Below, piece after piece: positions 1-5,493 of a stretch of DNA of 9,536 nucleotides. This stretch comes from REEB509 sp044370335 (GTDB lineage: Bacteria; Pseudomonadota; Alphaproteobacteria; Caulobacterales; Aquidulcibacteraceae). The notes under the pieces are model-generated. The model had not been told where the DNA came from, ran no database searches, and saw nothing but the letters and a program-made list of their open reading frames with translations. Where the stretch lies: positions 1-9,536 of the forward strand of contig JBILVS010000103.1 of the NCBI GenBank assembly GCA_044370335.1, given 5' to 3'. The first letter of the stretch is position 1, and every line of letters starts with the position of its first letter. Made by a program: the position numbers and the translations under genes.

Positions 1-140
1 TTAGCCAGAGGGGGTTGGCGCTGATCTGCAAAGCCGCCCTCAACCTCCTGAAGCGCGAGTTCTCAAAACTATCAATCGGTCGCAAACGCGCCAAAGCCTG
101 CATGAACCCCGAATTTCGAGCCGCCATTATGACGGATTAA
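1..140 (+). CDS. Transposase, C-terminal end only (ISAs1-like)
   Basis: Reading frame 3 is open from the window edge to TAA at 138-140 and gives about 45 residues. The segment LALICKAALNLLKREFS followed by KLSIGRKRAKA and a short tail resembles the C-terminus of ISAs1/H-repeat family transposases, which carry an ALNLL(K/R) helix followed by a Lys/Arg-rich KR..A stretch. A transposase of this family cuts and joins the ends of its own insertion sequence. The catalytic DDE core lies upstream of the window, so whether the element is intact cannot be judged. The family call rests on remembered C-terminal motifs only; another DDE transposase family is possible. Confidence 0.62.
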   Translation, partial: SQRGLALICKAALNLLKREFSKLSIGRKRAKACMNPEFRAAIMTD

Positions 141-160
141 CGATTTAGGATTTGGCCCTG
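1..160 (+). mobile_element. Right end of an insertion sequence
   Basis: The transposase tail stops at 140. Twenty bases later (141-160) the sequence ends in GGCCCTG, a plausible terminal inverted repeat; read inwards it begins CAGGGCC. The other strand changes character at this point: from 161 onwards the minus strand shows a coding-like frame with high GC at third positions. The boundary at 160 is inferred. The left end and the target-site duplication are outside the window, so the inverted repeat cannot be verified here. Confidence 0.45.
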
Positions 161-354
161 GCCCGTCCACCGGGTTGCATTGCAAGAAGACGATTTCCAT
201 GATGGAGATGCCGAGGTCGCTCGCCAGCCGATGGCCGTCGCCCGACAGGTCCTGGAGCGTGGTCACCAGGTCGCGCAACTCGGCGCGCAATTCATGAAAG
301 GATCGCTCGTCCGCTATAGCGTCCTTAAAGGCTTGCGTTTTGCTCGATGACCAT
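161..354 (-). pseudogene. Unrecognised gene cut off by the insertion sequence
   Basis: On the minus strand one frame reads ...FKDAIADERSFHELRA, then ELRDLVTTLQDLSGDGHRLA, then SDLGISIMEIVFLQCNPVDG, with strong third-position GC and an amphipathic helical look, up to about 161. Beyond that it runs antisense through the IS and stops at 72-74, so the natural C-terminus seems to have been lost to the insertion. The N-terminus is also unclear. The frame meets a stop at 357-359 and its only in-frame start is TTG at 288-290. A neighbouring frame starts with ATG at 352-354 (MVIEQNASL) but stops after nine codons, so a one-base frameshift near 327-330 would join ATG to the main frame. I do not recognise the family and suggest no function. 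It could still be a short expressed fragment. Confidence 0.45.
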
Positions 355-448
355 GTTCAATTATGGTGGTCGTCGAAGGGTCAACCCCGCCACACAGGGA
401 ACGAAACGGCTCGTTCGCACGGCCGTTCCGGCGAAGGTGCAGAGCAGC
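355..448. other. Short gap after the TetR gene with an inverted repeat
   Basis: There is no gene here. Arms AACGGC (405-410) and GCCGTT (422-427) can pair across an 11-base loop, and GGAACG (398-403) with CGTTCC (424-429) is a competing alternative. The repeat lies just past the TetR stop codon and could act as a weak transcript end, but no T-run follows on either strand. Confidence 0.3.
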
Positions 449-1078
449 TCAGGGGCGGGCGGCGGCCATCAAGAGGGCGATCTGGCTTGTCAGGAGCGCG
501 TTGAGGCGCTCAGGCCCCCAGCCGGCAAACACGGCGAGGCGAAAATTCTGCAGATAGCAACTGAATATCGTGTGGGTGAGCAGACCTATATCCGCCGAGG
601 CGGCGAGTTCGCCGCGTTTGACGCCGGCGCTCAGAACCGCGGCGATCAGGTCCACCAGGGGGCCTAACGCCTCACGGTTGGCGGCTTCAACCTCGGCGTC
701 CCAGGTCCAGGAGGCCCCGATGGATTCTGCCAAGAGGCGCAGCTCGCGGGCCTCATAGGAATAAGCGAGAGCCCCCATAGCGGCCAGCACCGCCTCGGCC
801 TTGTCGCCACGATCAAGCCCCGCTTGGGTCTGATCCAAGAGCCCCTGAAGGCGGGCGTTGACGATCTCCTGTAGCAGCTGCGCCTTGCCGGTGAAGCTCG
901 TGAACAGGCTGCCCGGCGAGACCCCAGCGCGGGCGGCGATGTCGCGGACCGTGGCGGCGTGGTAGCCGCGCTCGGCGAACAGGTCGCGGGCGGCTTCCAC
1001 GATCTTGGCGCGCGTTGTGGCCTTCTGAACGCCCCGGACCCCAGGTTTGGCGGGTTTCAACGTCAATTGACCGGTCAT
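449..1078 (-). CDS. TetR/AcrR-family transcriptional regulator
   Basis: A 209-residue protein, the usual TetR size. A basic N-terminal tail (1-20) precedes the DNA-binding domain at about 21-69: TTRAKIVEAARDLFAERGYH, then the helix-turn-helix TVRDIAARAGVSPGSLFTSF and GKAQLL. The rest (about 75-209) is an all-helical, Trp- and Leu-rich ligand and dimer domain with no motif that names the ligand. I chose ATG at 1076-1078 (MTGQ), which has a weak GGGGCGAG upstream. A GTG at 1106-1108 would add ten residues but has no visible ribosome site. The gene is divergent from the HIG1/pduO pair and may repress itself, its neighbours, or the broken gene downstream. The acyl-CoA context would suit a lipid-responsive repressor, but nothing in the sequence shows that. 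Confidence 0.9.
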   Translation of the reverse strand: MTGQLTLKPAKPGVRGVQKATTRAKIVEAARDLFAERGYHAATVRDIAARAGVSPGSLFTSFTGKAQLLQEIVNARLQGLLDQTQAGLDRGDKAEAVLAAMGALAYSYEARELRLLAESIGASWTWDAEVEAANREALGPLVDLIAAVLSAGVKRGELAASADIGLLTHTIFSCYLQNFRLAVFAGWGPERLNALLTSQIALLMAAARP

Positions 1079-1159
1079 GCGTCTCGCCCCGCCACGCCCT
1101 TCCAGCACAGTCGCAGTTCAAGGATGGCCATGCGCCCTCCCCGGGCTTATCTGTCAGGG

Positions 1160-1366
1160 ATGCAGACCTTCTTCAATTTCCTTGTGCCAGCTGCGCTGCT
1201 GATCGTTTTCGCGATTCTCCTTTTCGGCATTTTTGCGCTGTTCAAAGGGGGCGATTTCGGACGCACATGGTCCAACCGGGCCATGCGGCTGCGGGTGGTG
1301 GCGCAGTTCGTGGCGATCCTCGTGCTGCTGGCGGCGGCGTGGGTCGCGCGGCAGGCGGGCTCCTGA
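1160..1366 (+). CDS. HIG1-domain small inner-membrane protein
   Basis: A 68-residue protein with two predicted membrane helices (about 6-29 and 49-64) joined by the polar loop KGGDFGRTWSNRAMRLR. The end of the loop, R43-L-R45-V-V-A-Q49, fits the HIG1 signature core (R/H)-x-R-x3-Q; the preceding Q/I position is Asn39. HIG1 proteins in mitochondria and alphaproteobacteria associate with respiratory complexes, especially cytochrome c oxidase. In many alphaproteobacteria a 'twin transmembrane' protein of this kind precedes the cobalamin adenosyltransferase. The stop is 10 bases before the pduO start and its last base begins the pduO ribosome site, so the two are probably co-transcribed. The start is uncertain: ATG at 1130 has a better Shine-Dalgarno (AAGGA at 1120-1124), whereas ATG at 1160 best matches the usual N-terminus of the family. 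Confidence 0.8.
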   Translation: MQTFFNFLVPAALLIVFAILLFGIFALFKGGDFGRTWSNRAMRLRVVAQFVAILVLLAAAWVARQAGS

Positions 1367-1376
1367 GGAGAAGCGC

Positions 1377-1949
1377 ATGGTCAAACTCGACAAAATCTAC
1401 ACCAAAGCCGGGGACGCGGGGCTGACGCGGCTGGCGACGGGCGAAGAGGTTCCGAAGTGGTCGCCGCGGGTGGAGGCCTATGGGGCGGTGGATGAGACCA
1501 ACGCCGCCATTGGGATGGCGCGCCTTCACGCCCAAGGCGCGATGGATGAAGCGCTCGCCCGGCTGCAAAATGATCTTTTTGATCTGGGAGCGGATTTGGC
1601 CACGCCCGAGCGGGAGGCGCCGGCGCCGTTCCAAGCGCTGCGGGTGACGGCGGCGCAGACGGCGCGGCTCGAAGCCGAGCTTGACGCGATGACCGCGCAG
1701 CTCGCGCCGCTGACCAGTTTTGTGCTGCCCGCCGGCACTGCGCTCGCGGCGCATCTGCATGGGGCGCGGACGATAGCCCGCCGCGCCGAGCGGCTGATGG
1801 CGGCGCTGGCGCACACGAAGGGGGAAAAGGTCTCGCCCGAGGCCCTCGCCTATGCCAATCGGCTCTCGGACTGGCTCTTCTGCGCCGCACGGATCGCCAA
1901 CGACGATGGCCGCGCCGACGTGCTTTGGGTTCCTGGCGCCAATCGCTAG
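1377..1949 (+). CDS. pduO: PduO-type cob(I)alamin adenosyltransferase
   Basis: This enzyme transfers the adenosyl group of ATP to cob(I)alamin, giving adenosylcobalamin, the cofactor of methylmalonyl-CoA mutase. The 190 residues match PduO-type enzymes throughout: the ATP-binding N-terminus YTKAGDAGLT (8-17), EAYGAVDETNA (33-43), SFVLPAGT (114-121), the Arg-rich helix HGARTIARRAER (128-139) and RLSDWLFCAAR (162-172). Family members usually have LPGG where this one has LPAG (118-120), a mild change. ATG at 1377 is preceded by AGGAG at 1366-1370 with six bases of spacing. Upstream extension of this frame runs antisense-like through the HIG1 gene and is not real. In many alphaproteobacteria this gene lies directly before etfB; here a hydrolase gene intervenes. 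The stop overlaps that of the convergent hydrolase gene. Confidence 0.95.
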   Translation: MVKLDKIYTKAGDAGLTRLATGEEVPKWSPRVEAYGAVDETNAAIGMARLHAQGAMDEALARLQNDLFDLGADLATPEREAPAPFQALRVTAAQTARLEAELDAMTAQLAPLTSFVLPAGTALAAHLHGARTIARRAERLMAALAHTKGEKVSPEALAYANRLSDWLFCAARIANDDGRADVLWVPGANR

Positions 1950-3382
1950 ACGACCGCGGCGGCGGCGGCCATCAGGGCTTCACCCACAGAGGGCGCTGCG
2001 GTTGCTATAGCGCCGGTGTTGGCCGCGGCGGCCGCCACGACGCCGCGGACGGGGTCGATCAGCATTTCGGCGTACCATAGCGTGTTGGAGCCGTTGTGCC
2101 ACAAGGCGCCGTCGGGGCGCACGACAAGCCCCATTGCGTAATCGCCGCCAAAGGGCGGCGTATGGAGCGCGGTCCAGCTTTCGGGGCGCAGGAAGCCGAT
2201 TTGGTCGCGATGGGCCTGGGCAAAGCGCAATAGATCCGAAAACGGGGCATGGACGCGACCGGCGGGACCGAGGACAGCGGGATTGTCGGTGATCGGGGCC
2301 CCGGGAGGATGCGCGGTCGCGCCCAAGAGGCCTTGGCTGTGGCCCACGGGCTGATCGAGGACGCCAGCGGCTCCCGGCGCGCCGAAGCCCGCCTGCGTCA
2401 TCCCCAAGGGCGAAAACAGCCGCTCCTGGATCACCGCTTCCCAGGGCTGGCCGGTGACCCGCTCGATGACGGCGCCGGCCACGACATAGCCGTTATTGGA
2501 ATACTCGAAACTCGCCTCGGCAGGGCCGTGCGGGGTCATCGCCAAGGCTTCGACGACATAGGCCTCGCGGCTTTGTCGAGGGTGGGCCTCTTCACGGGGG
2601 AAGCGCAGCAGGCGCGGGATCGGCAAATTGCCCGGAAGGCCTGAGCGATGGCTCAACAGGTGGCGAAGGGTGACGGCGCGGTACTCGTCGCGCATCGGCA
2701 CGCCCTCAAGCATCACGCTGAGGGGCGTCTCCCAGGCGAGAAGGCCGTCTTCGATCAGCTTGGCGATGAGAGTTCCGGTCATCGACTTCGTGAGGGAGCC
2801 GAGGTGCCAACGGTCCCCCTCGCCGATCGGGACGCTCGTCCCGTGCTGTCGCAGCCCGGCCGCCAGAGCGAGGCTACAGCCGCCAGGCCCGAAGGCCGCC
2901 GCGGCAAGGCCGGGGGCGCGGGAGGCGGCGAGCAAGGCGTCCAGCCGCTCCGCCGTCAGGGGCGCGAGGGCAGCGGGGGCGGCGGCGAGGCCCGCGTCAC
3001 CCCGCTCAAAGCGCAGCGACAACGGGCCGCCTTGGGTGAAAGTCCCGGCCAGCGCGCCGTTCTCGAGGCGCCCCCGATAGCGGGCGTTGATGACGGCAAA
3101 GGCAAGGTCGATGTTGTCGCCGGCGAGGACGACGCTGGACGCGGGGATCGGCGCTGCGCCCTGATCAAGGCTGTAGAGGGTCGCTGTTCCGTCCGCGCCG
3201 ATGGAGAGGCGCAGGCGCAACCGCACAGACCCGGCCTGGAGCACGCCAGTCCAGTCGCCCGCAAGGGCCGGATCTCGCCCTTGTTCTTCCTGGGCGAGCG
3301 CTTTCGGCGCAAGGCCCCAAGAGGCGAGCGTGGCGACGGCGCCGGTCAACACAGTGCGTCTTTGCGGCATCGATCGGCTCAC
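1946..3382 (-). CDS. Exported serine beta-lactamase-fold hydrolase
   Basis: A 478-residue serine hydrolase of the class C beta-lactamase/esterase/PBP4* group. The N-terminus carries a twin-arginine-like signal (QRRTVLTG at 7-14, hydrophobic stretch, likely cleavage after ALA at 28-30), so it probably acts in the periplasm. Residues about 35-127 form a beta-rich domain with repeated Gly and Trp/Arg-Leu strands (GDWTGVL, SLDQGA, GTFTQGGPL), as found ahead of the catalytic domain in some of these hydrolases. The catalytic domain has all three family motifs: S196-L-T-K199, Y294-S-N296 and H429-N-G431. GTG at 3380-3382 has GGGAGG five bases upstream and is preferred over ATG at 3368. The substrate is unknown; beta-lactam resistance should not be assumed, since many relatives are esterases or peptidases. 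It is convergent with pduO and divergent from etfB. Confidence 0.9.
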   Translation of the reverse strand: MSRSMPQRRTVLTGAVATLASWGLAPKALAQEEQGRDPALAGDWTGVLQAGSVRLRLRLSIGADGTATLYSLDQGAAPIPASSVVLAGDNIDLAFAVINARYRGRLENGALAGTFTQGGPLSLRFERGDAGLAAAPAALAPLTAERLDALLAASRAPGLAAAAFGPGGCSLALAAGLRQHGTSVPIGEGDRWHLGSLTKSMTGTLIAKLIEDGLLAWETPLSVMLEGVPMRDEYRAVTLRHLLSHRSGLPGNLPIPRLLRFPREEAHPRQSREAYVVEALAMTPHGPAEASFEYSNNGYVVAGAVIERVTGQPWEAVIQERLFSPLGMTQAGFGAPGAAGVLDQPVGHSQGLLGATAHPPGAPITDNPAVLGPAGRVHAPFSDLLRFAQAHRDQIGFLRPESWTALHTPPFGGDYAMGLVVRPDGALWHNGSNTLWYAEMLIDPVRGVVAAAAANTGAIATAAPSVGEALMAAAAAVV

Positions 3383-3478
3383 TCACCCCTCCCGCCGTTC
3401 AACCTAAGACGGCTTCGCGCGCGGCGCCAGAAGCAGCGGGCCGCTTAAGGACAAACCCGTGTGAATTGAGGCGACGAA

Positions 3479-3508
3479 TTGACGGGGACGAAACGCCGCA
3501 GCTACTGT
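3479..3508 (+). promoter_or_regulatory. Candidate promoter of etfBA
   Basis: TTGACG (3479-3484) resembles a -35 box. TACTGT (3503-3508), 18 bases later, is a poor -10 (three of six). This is the best sigma-70-like pair in the 215-base gap between the hydrolase and etfB and would give a leader of roughly 80 bases. Inference from consensus only. Confidence 0.35.
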
Positions 3509-3546
3509 GCGCACCCTACCAGGGAAGCCATCTCTGGCGCTGCGCC

Positions 3547-3570
3547 GGGCGTGTCGCTAGAAGCACGCCC
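3547..3570 (+). repeat. Inverted repeat in the etfB leader
   Basis: GGGCGTG (3547-3553) and CACGCCC (3564-3570) are perfect 7-base arms around a 10-base centre, extendable by one G-T pair in RNA. The repeat ends 27 bases before the etfB ATG, upstream of the AGGGGG ribosome site. It could be an operator or an RNA hairpin in the leader; there is no T-run, so it is not a typical terminator. Confidence 0.45.
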
Positions 3571-3597
3571 AACGGTCCAACCAGGGGGTAATGCGCG

Positions 3598-4347
3598 ATG
3601 AAAGTCCTCGTGCCCGTCAAACGGGTGCTCGATTACAATTTGAAGGTCCGAGTGAAACCCGATCAGTCGGGCGTTGATCTGTCGAACCTCAAAATGTCCA
3701 TGAACCCCTTCTGCGAAATCGCGGTCGAGGAAGCAGTGCGTCTGAAGGAAAAGGGCGCGGCGACCGAGATCGTGGCGGTCTCGATCGGGCCTGATCAGGC
3801 GCAGGAAACGATCCGGACGGCGCTGGCCATGGGCGCTGACCGGGGCATCTTGGTGAAATCCGACACCGAGGTCGAGCCGCTGGCGGTGGCCAATATCCTG
3901 AAAGCGGTGATCGCCGAAGAGGCCCCCGGCCTTGTGATCCTCGGCAAACAGGCCATTGACGATGACAGCAACCAGACCGGCCAGATGCTGGCGGCGTTGC
4001 TGGATTGGCCGCAAGCGACCTTCGCCAGCCAAGTGACGCTCGACGGCGGCAAGGCGACGGTCGTCCGCGAAGTGGACGGCGGGCTGCAGACGCTGGCGGT
4101 GGAGCTGCCGGCGATCGTGACGACGGACCTCCGCCTCAACGAGCCGCGCTATGCGAGCCTTCCCAACATCATGAAGGCCAAGAAGAAGCCCATCGACGTC
4201 AAAGCCCCCAGCGATTACGGCGTCGACACCGCGCCGCGCCTGCAGGTGGTGAAGGTGACCGAGCCGCCGAAGCGCCAAGGCGGCTCCAAGGTCAAGACTG
4301 TCGATGAACTCGTGGACAAACTGAAGAATGAAGCGGGAGTGCTCTGA
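3598..4347 (+). CDS. etfB: Electron transfer flavoprotein beta subunit
   Basis: The beta subunit of ETF, a soluble heterodimer that takes electrons from acyl-CoA dehydrogenases and passes them to ETF:quinone oxidoreductase in the membrane. The full length of 249 residues matches the mitochondrial-type group. The AMP-binding region GKQAIDDDSNQTGQML is at 116-131, and the beta-subunit signature runs from V155 to T175 (VVREVDGG ... LPAIVT). The recognition loop that docks to dehydrogenases, RYASLPNIMKAKKKP (184-198), is nearly identical to the human loop; L188 is the docking leucine, and K193 and K196 align with the lysines methylated in human ETF-beta. AGGGGG lies nine bases before the ATG. The stop is two bases from the etfA start, so the pair is one translation-coupled operon. 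Confidence 0.97.
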   Translation: MKVLVPVKRVLDYNLKVRVKPDQSGVDLSNLKMSMNPFCEIAVEEAVRLKEKGAATEIVAVSIGPDQAQETIRTALAMGADRGILVKSDTEVEPLAVANILKAVIAEEAPGLVILGKQAIDDDSNQTGQMLAALLDWPQATFASQVTLDGGKATVVREVDGGLQTLAVELPAIVTTDLRLNEPRYASLPNIMKAKKKPIDVKAPSDYGVDTAPRLQVVKVTEPPKRQGGSKVKTVDELVDKLKNEAGVL

Positions 4348-4349
4348 CC

Positions 4350-5294
4350 ATGGCTGTTCTCGTCATTGCCGAGCATGACAACGCCTCGCTGAAAGAAGCC
4401 ACCGCCAAGGTCGTCAGCGCCGCCAAGGCGATGGGCGGGGATGTGGATGTGCTGGTCGCGGGCCATAACGCCAGCCCGGCCGCGCAAGCCGCCGCCAAGC
4501 TCGAAGGCGTTCGCAAGGTGCTGCACGCCGACGGCCAGCCGCTGGCGAAGCAACTGGCTGAGGCTCTCGACGCCCTCGTGACGCCGCTGATGGCGGGCTA
4601 CGACGCGGTGCTGTTCCCGGCGTCCACCTCCGGCAAGAACGCCGCCCCCCGGATCGCGGCGCGCCTCGACGTGATGCAGATTTCGGGCGTCATCGGCGTG
4701 GAAGGCCCAGACAGCTTCGTCCGTCCGATCTATGCGGGGAACGCCATCCTCACCGTGAAGGCGACGGATGCGAAGAAGGTTCTGACCGTGCAGCCCACCG
4801 CCTTCAAGGCTGTGGGTATGGGCGGGTCGGCGCCGGTGGAGACAATCGCGGCCCCTGCCGGACCGTTCAAGGCGGCGTTTGTGGCGGAAGAACTTTCGAA
4901 GTCCGACCGGCCTGAGCTGACCGGCGCCAAGCGCGTCGTTTCGGGCGGTCGGGCGCTTGGGTCTGAAGCCGAGTTCAAAGCGGTGATCGAGCCTTTGGCC
5001 GACAAGCTTGGGGCCGCGGTCGGCGCCTCGCGGGCGGCGGTTGATGCCGGCTACGCGCCGAACGATTACCAAGTCGGCCAGACCGGCAAGGTCGTGGCTC
5101 CGGAGCTTTACGTCGCGATCGGCATTTCCGGCGCGATCCAGCACCTCGCCGGCATGAAAGACTCAAAGACCATCGTCGCCATCAACAAGGACGAAGAAGC
5201 CCCGATCTTCCAGATCGCAGATTACGGGCTTGTCGCGGACTATAAAGCCGCCGTGCCCGAGCTGATGGCCGCCTTGAGCAAGGCTGGTCTCTAA
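4350..5294 (+). CDS. etfA: Electron transfer flavoprotein alpha subunit
   Basis: The alpha subunit of ETF carries the FAD that shuttles electrons from fatty-acid and amino-acid dehydrogenases to the quinone pool. The 314 residues have the usual two-domain layout: an N-terminal alpha/beta domain (about 1-185) that packs on EtfB, and a C-terminal FAD domain. FAD-site motifs are all present: VVSGGRALGS (196-205), VGASRAAVDAGY (224-235), QVGQTGK (241-247) and the signature LYVAIGISGAIQHLAG (253-268), followed by INKDEEAPIF and DYGLVAD. These match mitochondrial ETF-alpha closely, so this is the housekeeping rather than a bifurcating or FixB-type ETF. GGGAG within the end of etfB probably supplies the ribosome site. 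The gene is followed by a strong hairpin. Confidence 0.97.
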   Translation: MAVLVIAEHDNASLKEATAKVVSAAKAMGGDVDVLVAGHNASPAAQAAAKLEGVRKVLHADGQPLAKQLAEALDALVTPLMAGYDAVLFPASTSGKNAAPRIAARLDVMQISGVIGVEGPDSFVRPIYAGNAILTVKATDAKKVLTVQPTAFKAVGMGGSAPVETIAAPAGPFKAAFVAEELSKSDRPELTGAKRVVSGGRALGSEAEFKAVIEPLADKLGAAVGASRAAVDAGYAPNDYQVGQTGKVVAPELYVAIGISGAIQHLAGMKDSKTIVAINKDEEAPIFQIADYGLVADYKAAVPELMAALSKAGL

Positions 5295-5308
5295 AGGCTT
5301 TTTGCCGC

Positions 5309-5339
5309 AAGCCCCGAGGCGTCCGTCGCCTCGGGGCTT
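5309..5339 (+). terminator. Strong hairpin after etfA
   Basis: Perfect 13-base arms (AAGCCCCGAGGCG at 5309-5321; its complement at 5327-5339) surround the loop TCCGT, 14 bases past the etfA stop. This is the strongest stem in the window and sits where the etf transcript should end. Only two Ts precede the C after the stem, so it is not a textbook intrinsic terminator; it may work with Rho or protect the mRNA 3' end. Confidence 0.65.
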
Positions 5340-5363
5340 CGCCACGCCGCGCCGTTTCATCGC

Positions 5364-5392
5364 TTGACACGTCGGCCGGCCCGCTGTCCGCT
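5364..5392 (+). promoter_or_regulatory. Candidate promoter of the hydroxyacyl-CoA dehydrogenase gene
   Basis: TTGACA (5364-5369) is a perfect -35 box. The hexamer 17 bases on, TCCGCT (5387-5392), is a weak -10 and lies inside a perfect palindrome. A weak promoter covered by an operator would fit, but a second start site further down (for example TTGTTG at 5419 with TAGTGT at 5441) is equally possible. Confidence 0.35.
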
Positions 5393-5401
5393 AGGCGGAC
5401 A
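5385..5401. promoter_or_regulatory. 17-bp perfect dyad, likely operator
   Basis: TGTCCGC (5385-5391), centre TAG, GCGGACA (5395-5401). The arms are perfect and the dyad sits right after the TTGACA box, where a repressor would block RNA polymerase. The arm length and three-base centre suit a dimeric regulator such as a TetR-family protein. The bound protein is not known. Confidence 0.45.
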
Positions 5402-5413
5402 TATACCGATATG
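5400..5413. repeat. Second, AT-rich dyad in the same leader
   Basis: CATAT (5400-5404) and ATATG (5409-5413) flank ACCG. The repeat overlaps the last base pairs of the preceding dyad and is the only AT-rich patch in this gap. Short palindromes arise by chance, so weight is low on its own. Confidence 0.25.
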
Positions 5414-5443
5414 CCGCTTTGTTGCGTTGGCGAAGTGCGCTAG

Positions 5444-5456
5444 TGTGCGTTGCACA
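5444..5456. promoter_or_regulatory. TGTGC-N3-GCACA dyad before the dehydrogenase gene
   Basis: TGTGC (5444-5448), GTT, GCACA (5452-5456) form a perfect dyad 37 bases before the ATG. Its heptamer TGCGTTG (5446-5452) also occurs at 5423-5429, 23 bases upstream, roughly two helical turns. The TGC-N3-GCA core resembles sites described for the polyhydroxybutyrate regulator PhaR, which would suit a 3-hydroxybutyryl-CoA enzyme. The PhaR link is from memory and speculative. Confidence 0.4.
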
Positions 5457-5493
5457 ATAAGGACGAGCGCAGAAAGCTCGGGAAAGGGCCTCC

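Noticed and set aside
398..429. Inverted repeat downstream of the TetR gene as an intrinsic terminator
   Set aside because: The arms are only six bases, two pairings compete, and there is no T-run.
813..1121. Long alternative minus-strand frame across the TetR gene (product rich in Arg, His, Pro)
   Set aside because: It is the out-of-frame shadow of the TetR coding region; composition is Arg/Pro-heavy and no domain is recognisable, while the TetR frame has a full helix-turn-helix.
1233..1376. N-terminal extension of the adenosyltransferase frame
   Set aside because: It overlaps the HIG1 gene in another frame and is Arg/Ser-rich; the family N-terminus YTKAGDAGLT starts just after ATG 1377, which has an AGGAG site.
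2648..3448. 267-codon plus-strand frame opposite the hydrolase gene
   Set aside because: Composition (Arg, Gly, Glu runs) is typical of the antisense of a GC-rich gene; the opposite strand has a signal peptide and all three catalytic motifs.
3502..4278. 259-codon minus-strand frame opposite etfB
   Set aside because: It is an antisense shadow rich in His, Arg and Asp; etfB on the other strand is conserved along its full length.
4215..5144. 310-codon minus-strand frame opposite etfA
   Set aside because: Antisense shadow; etfA is certain and no motif is visible in the reverse product.
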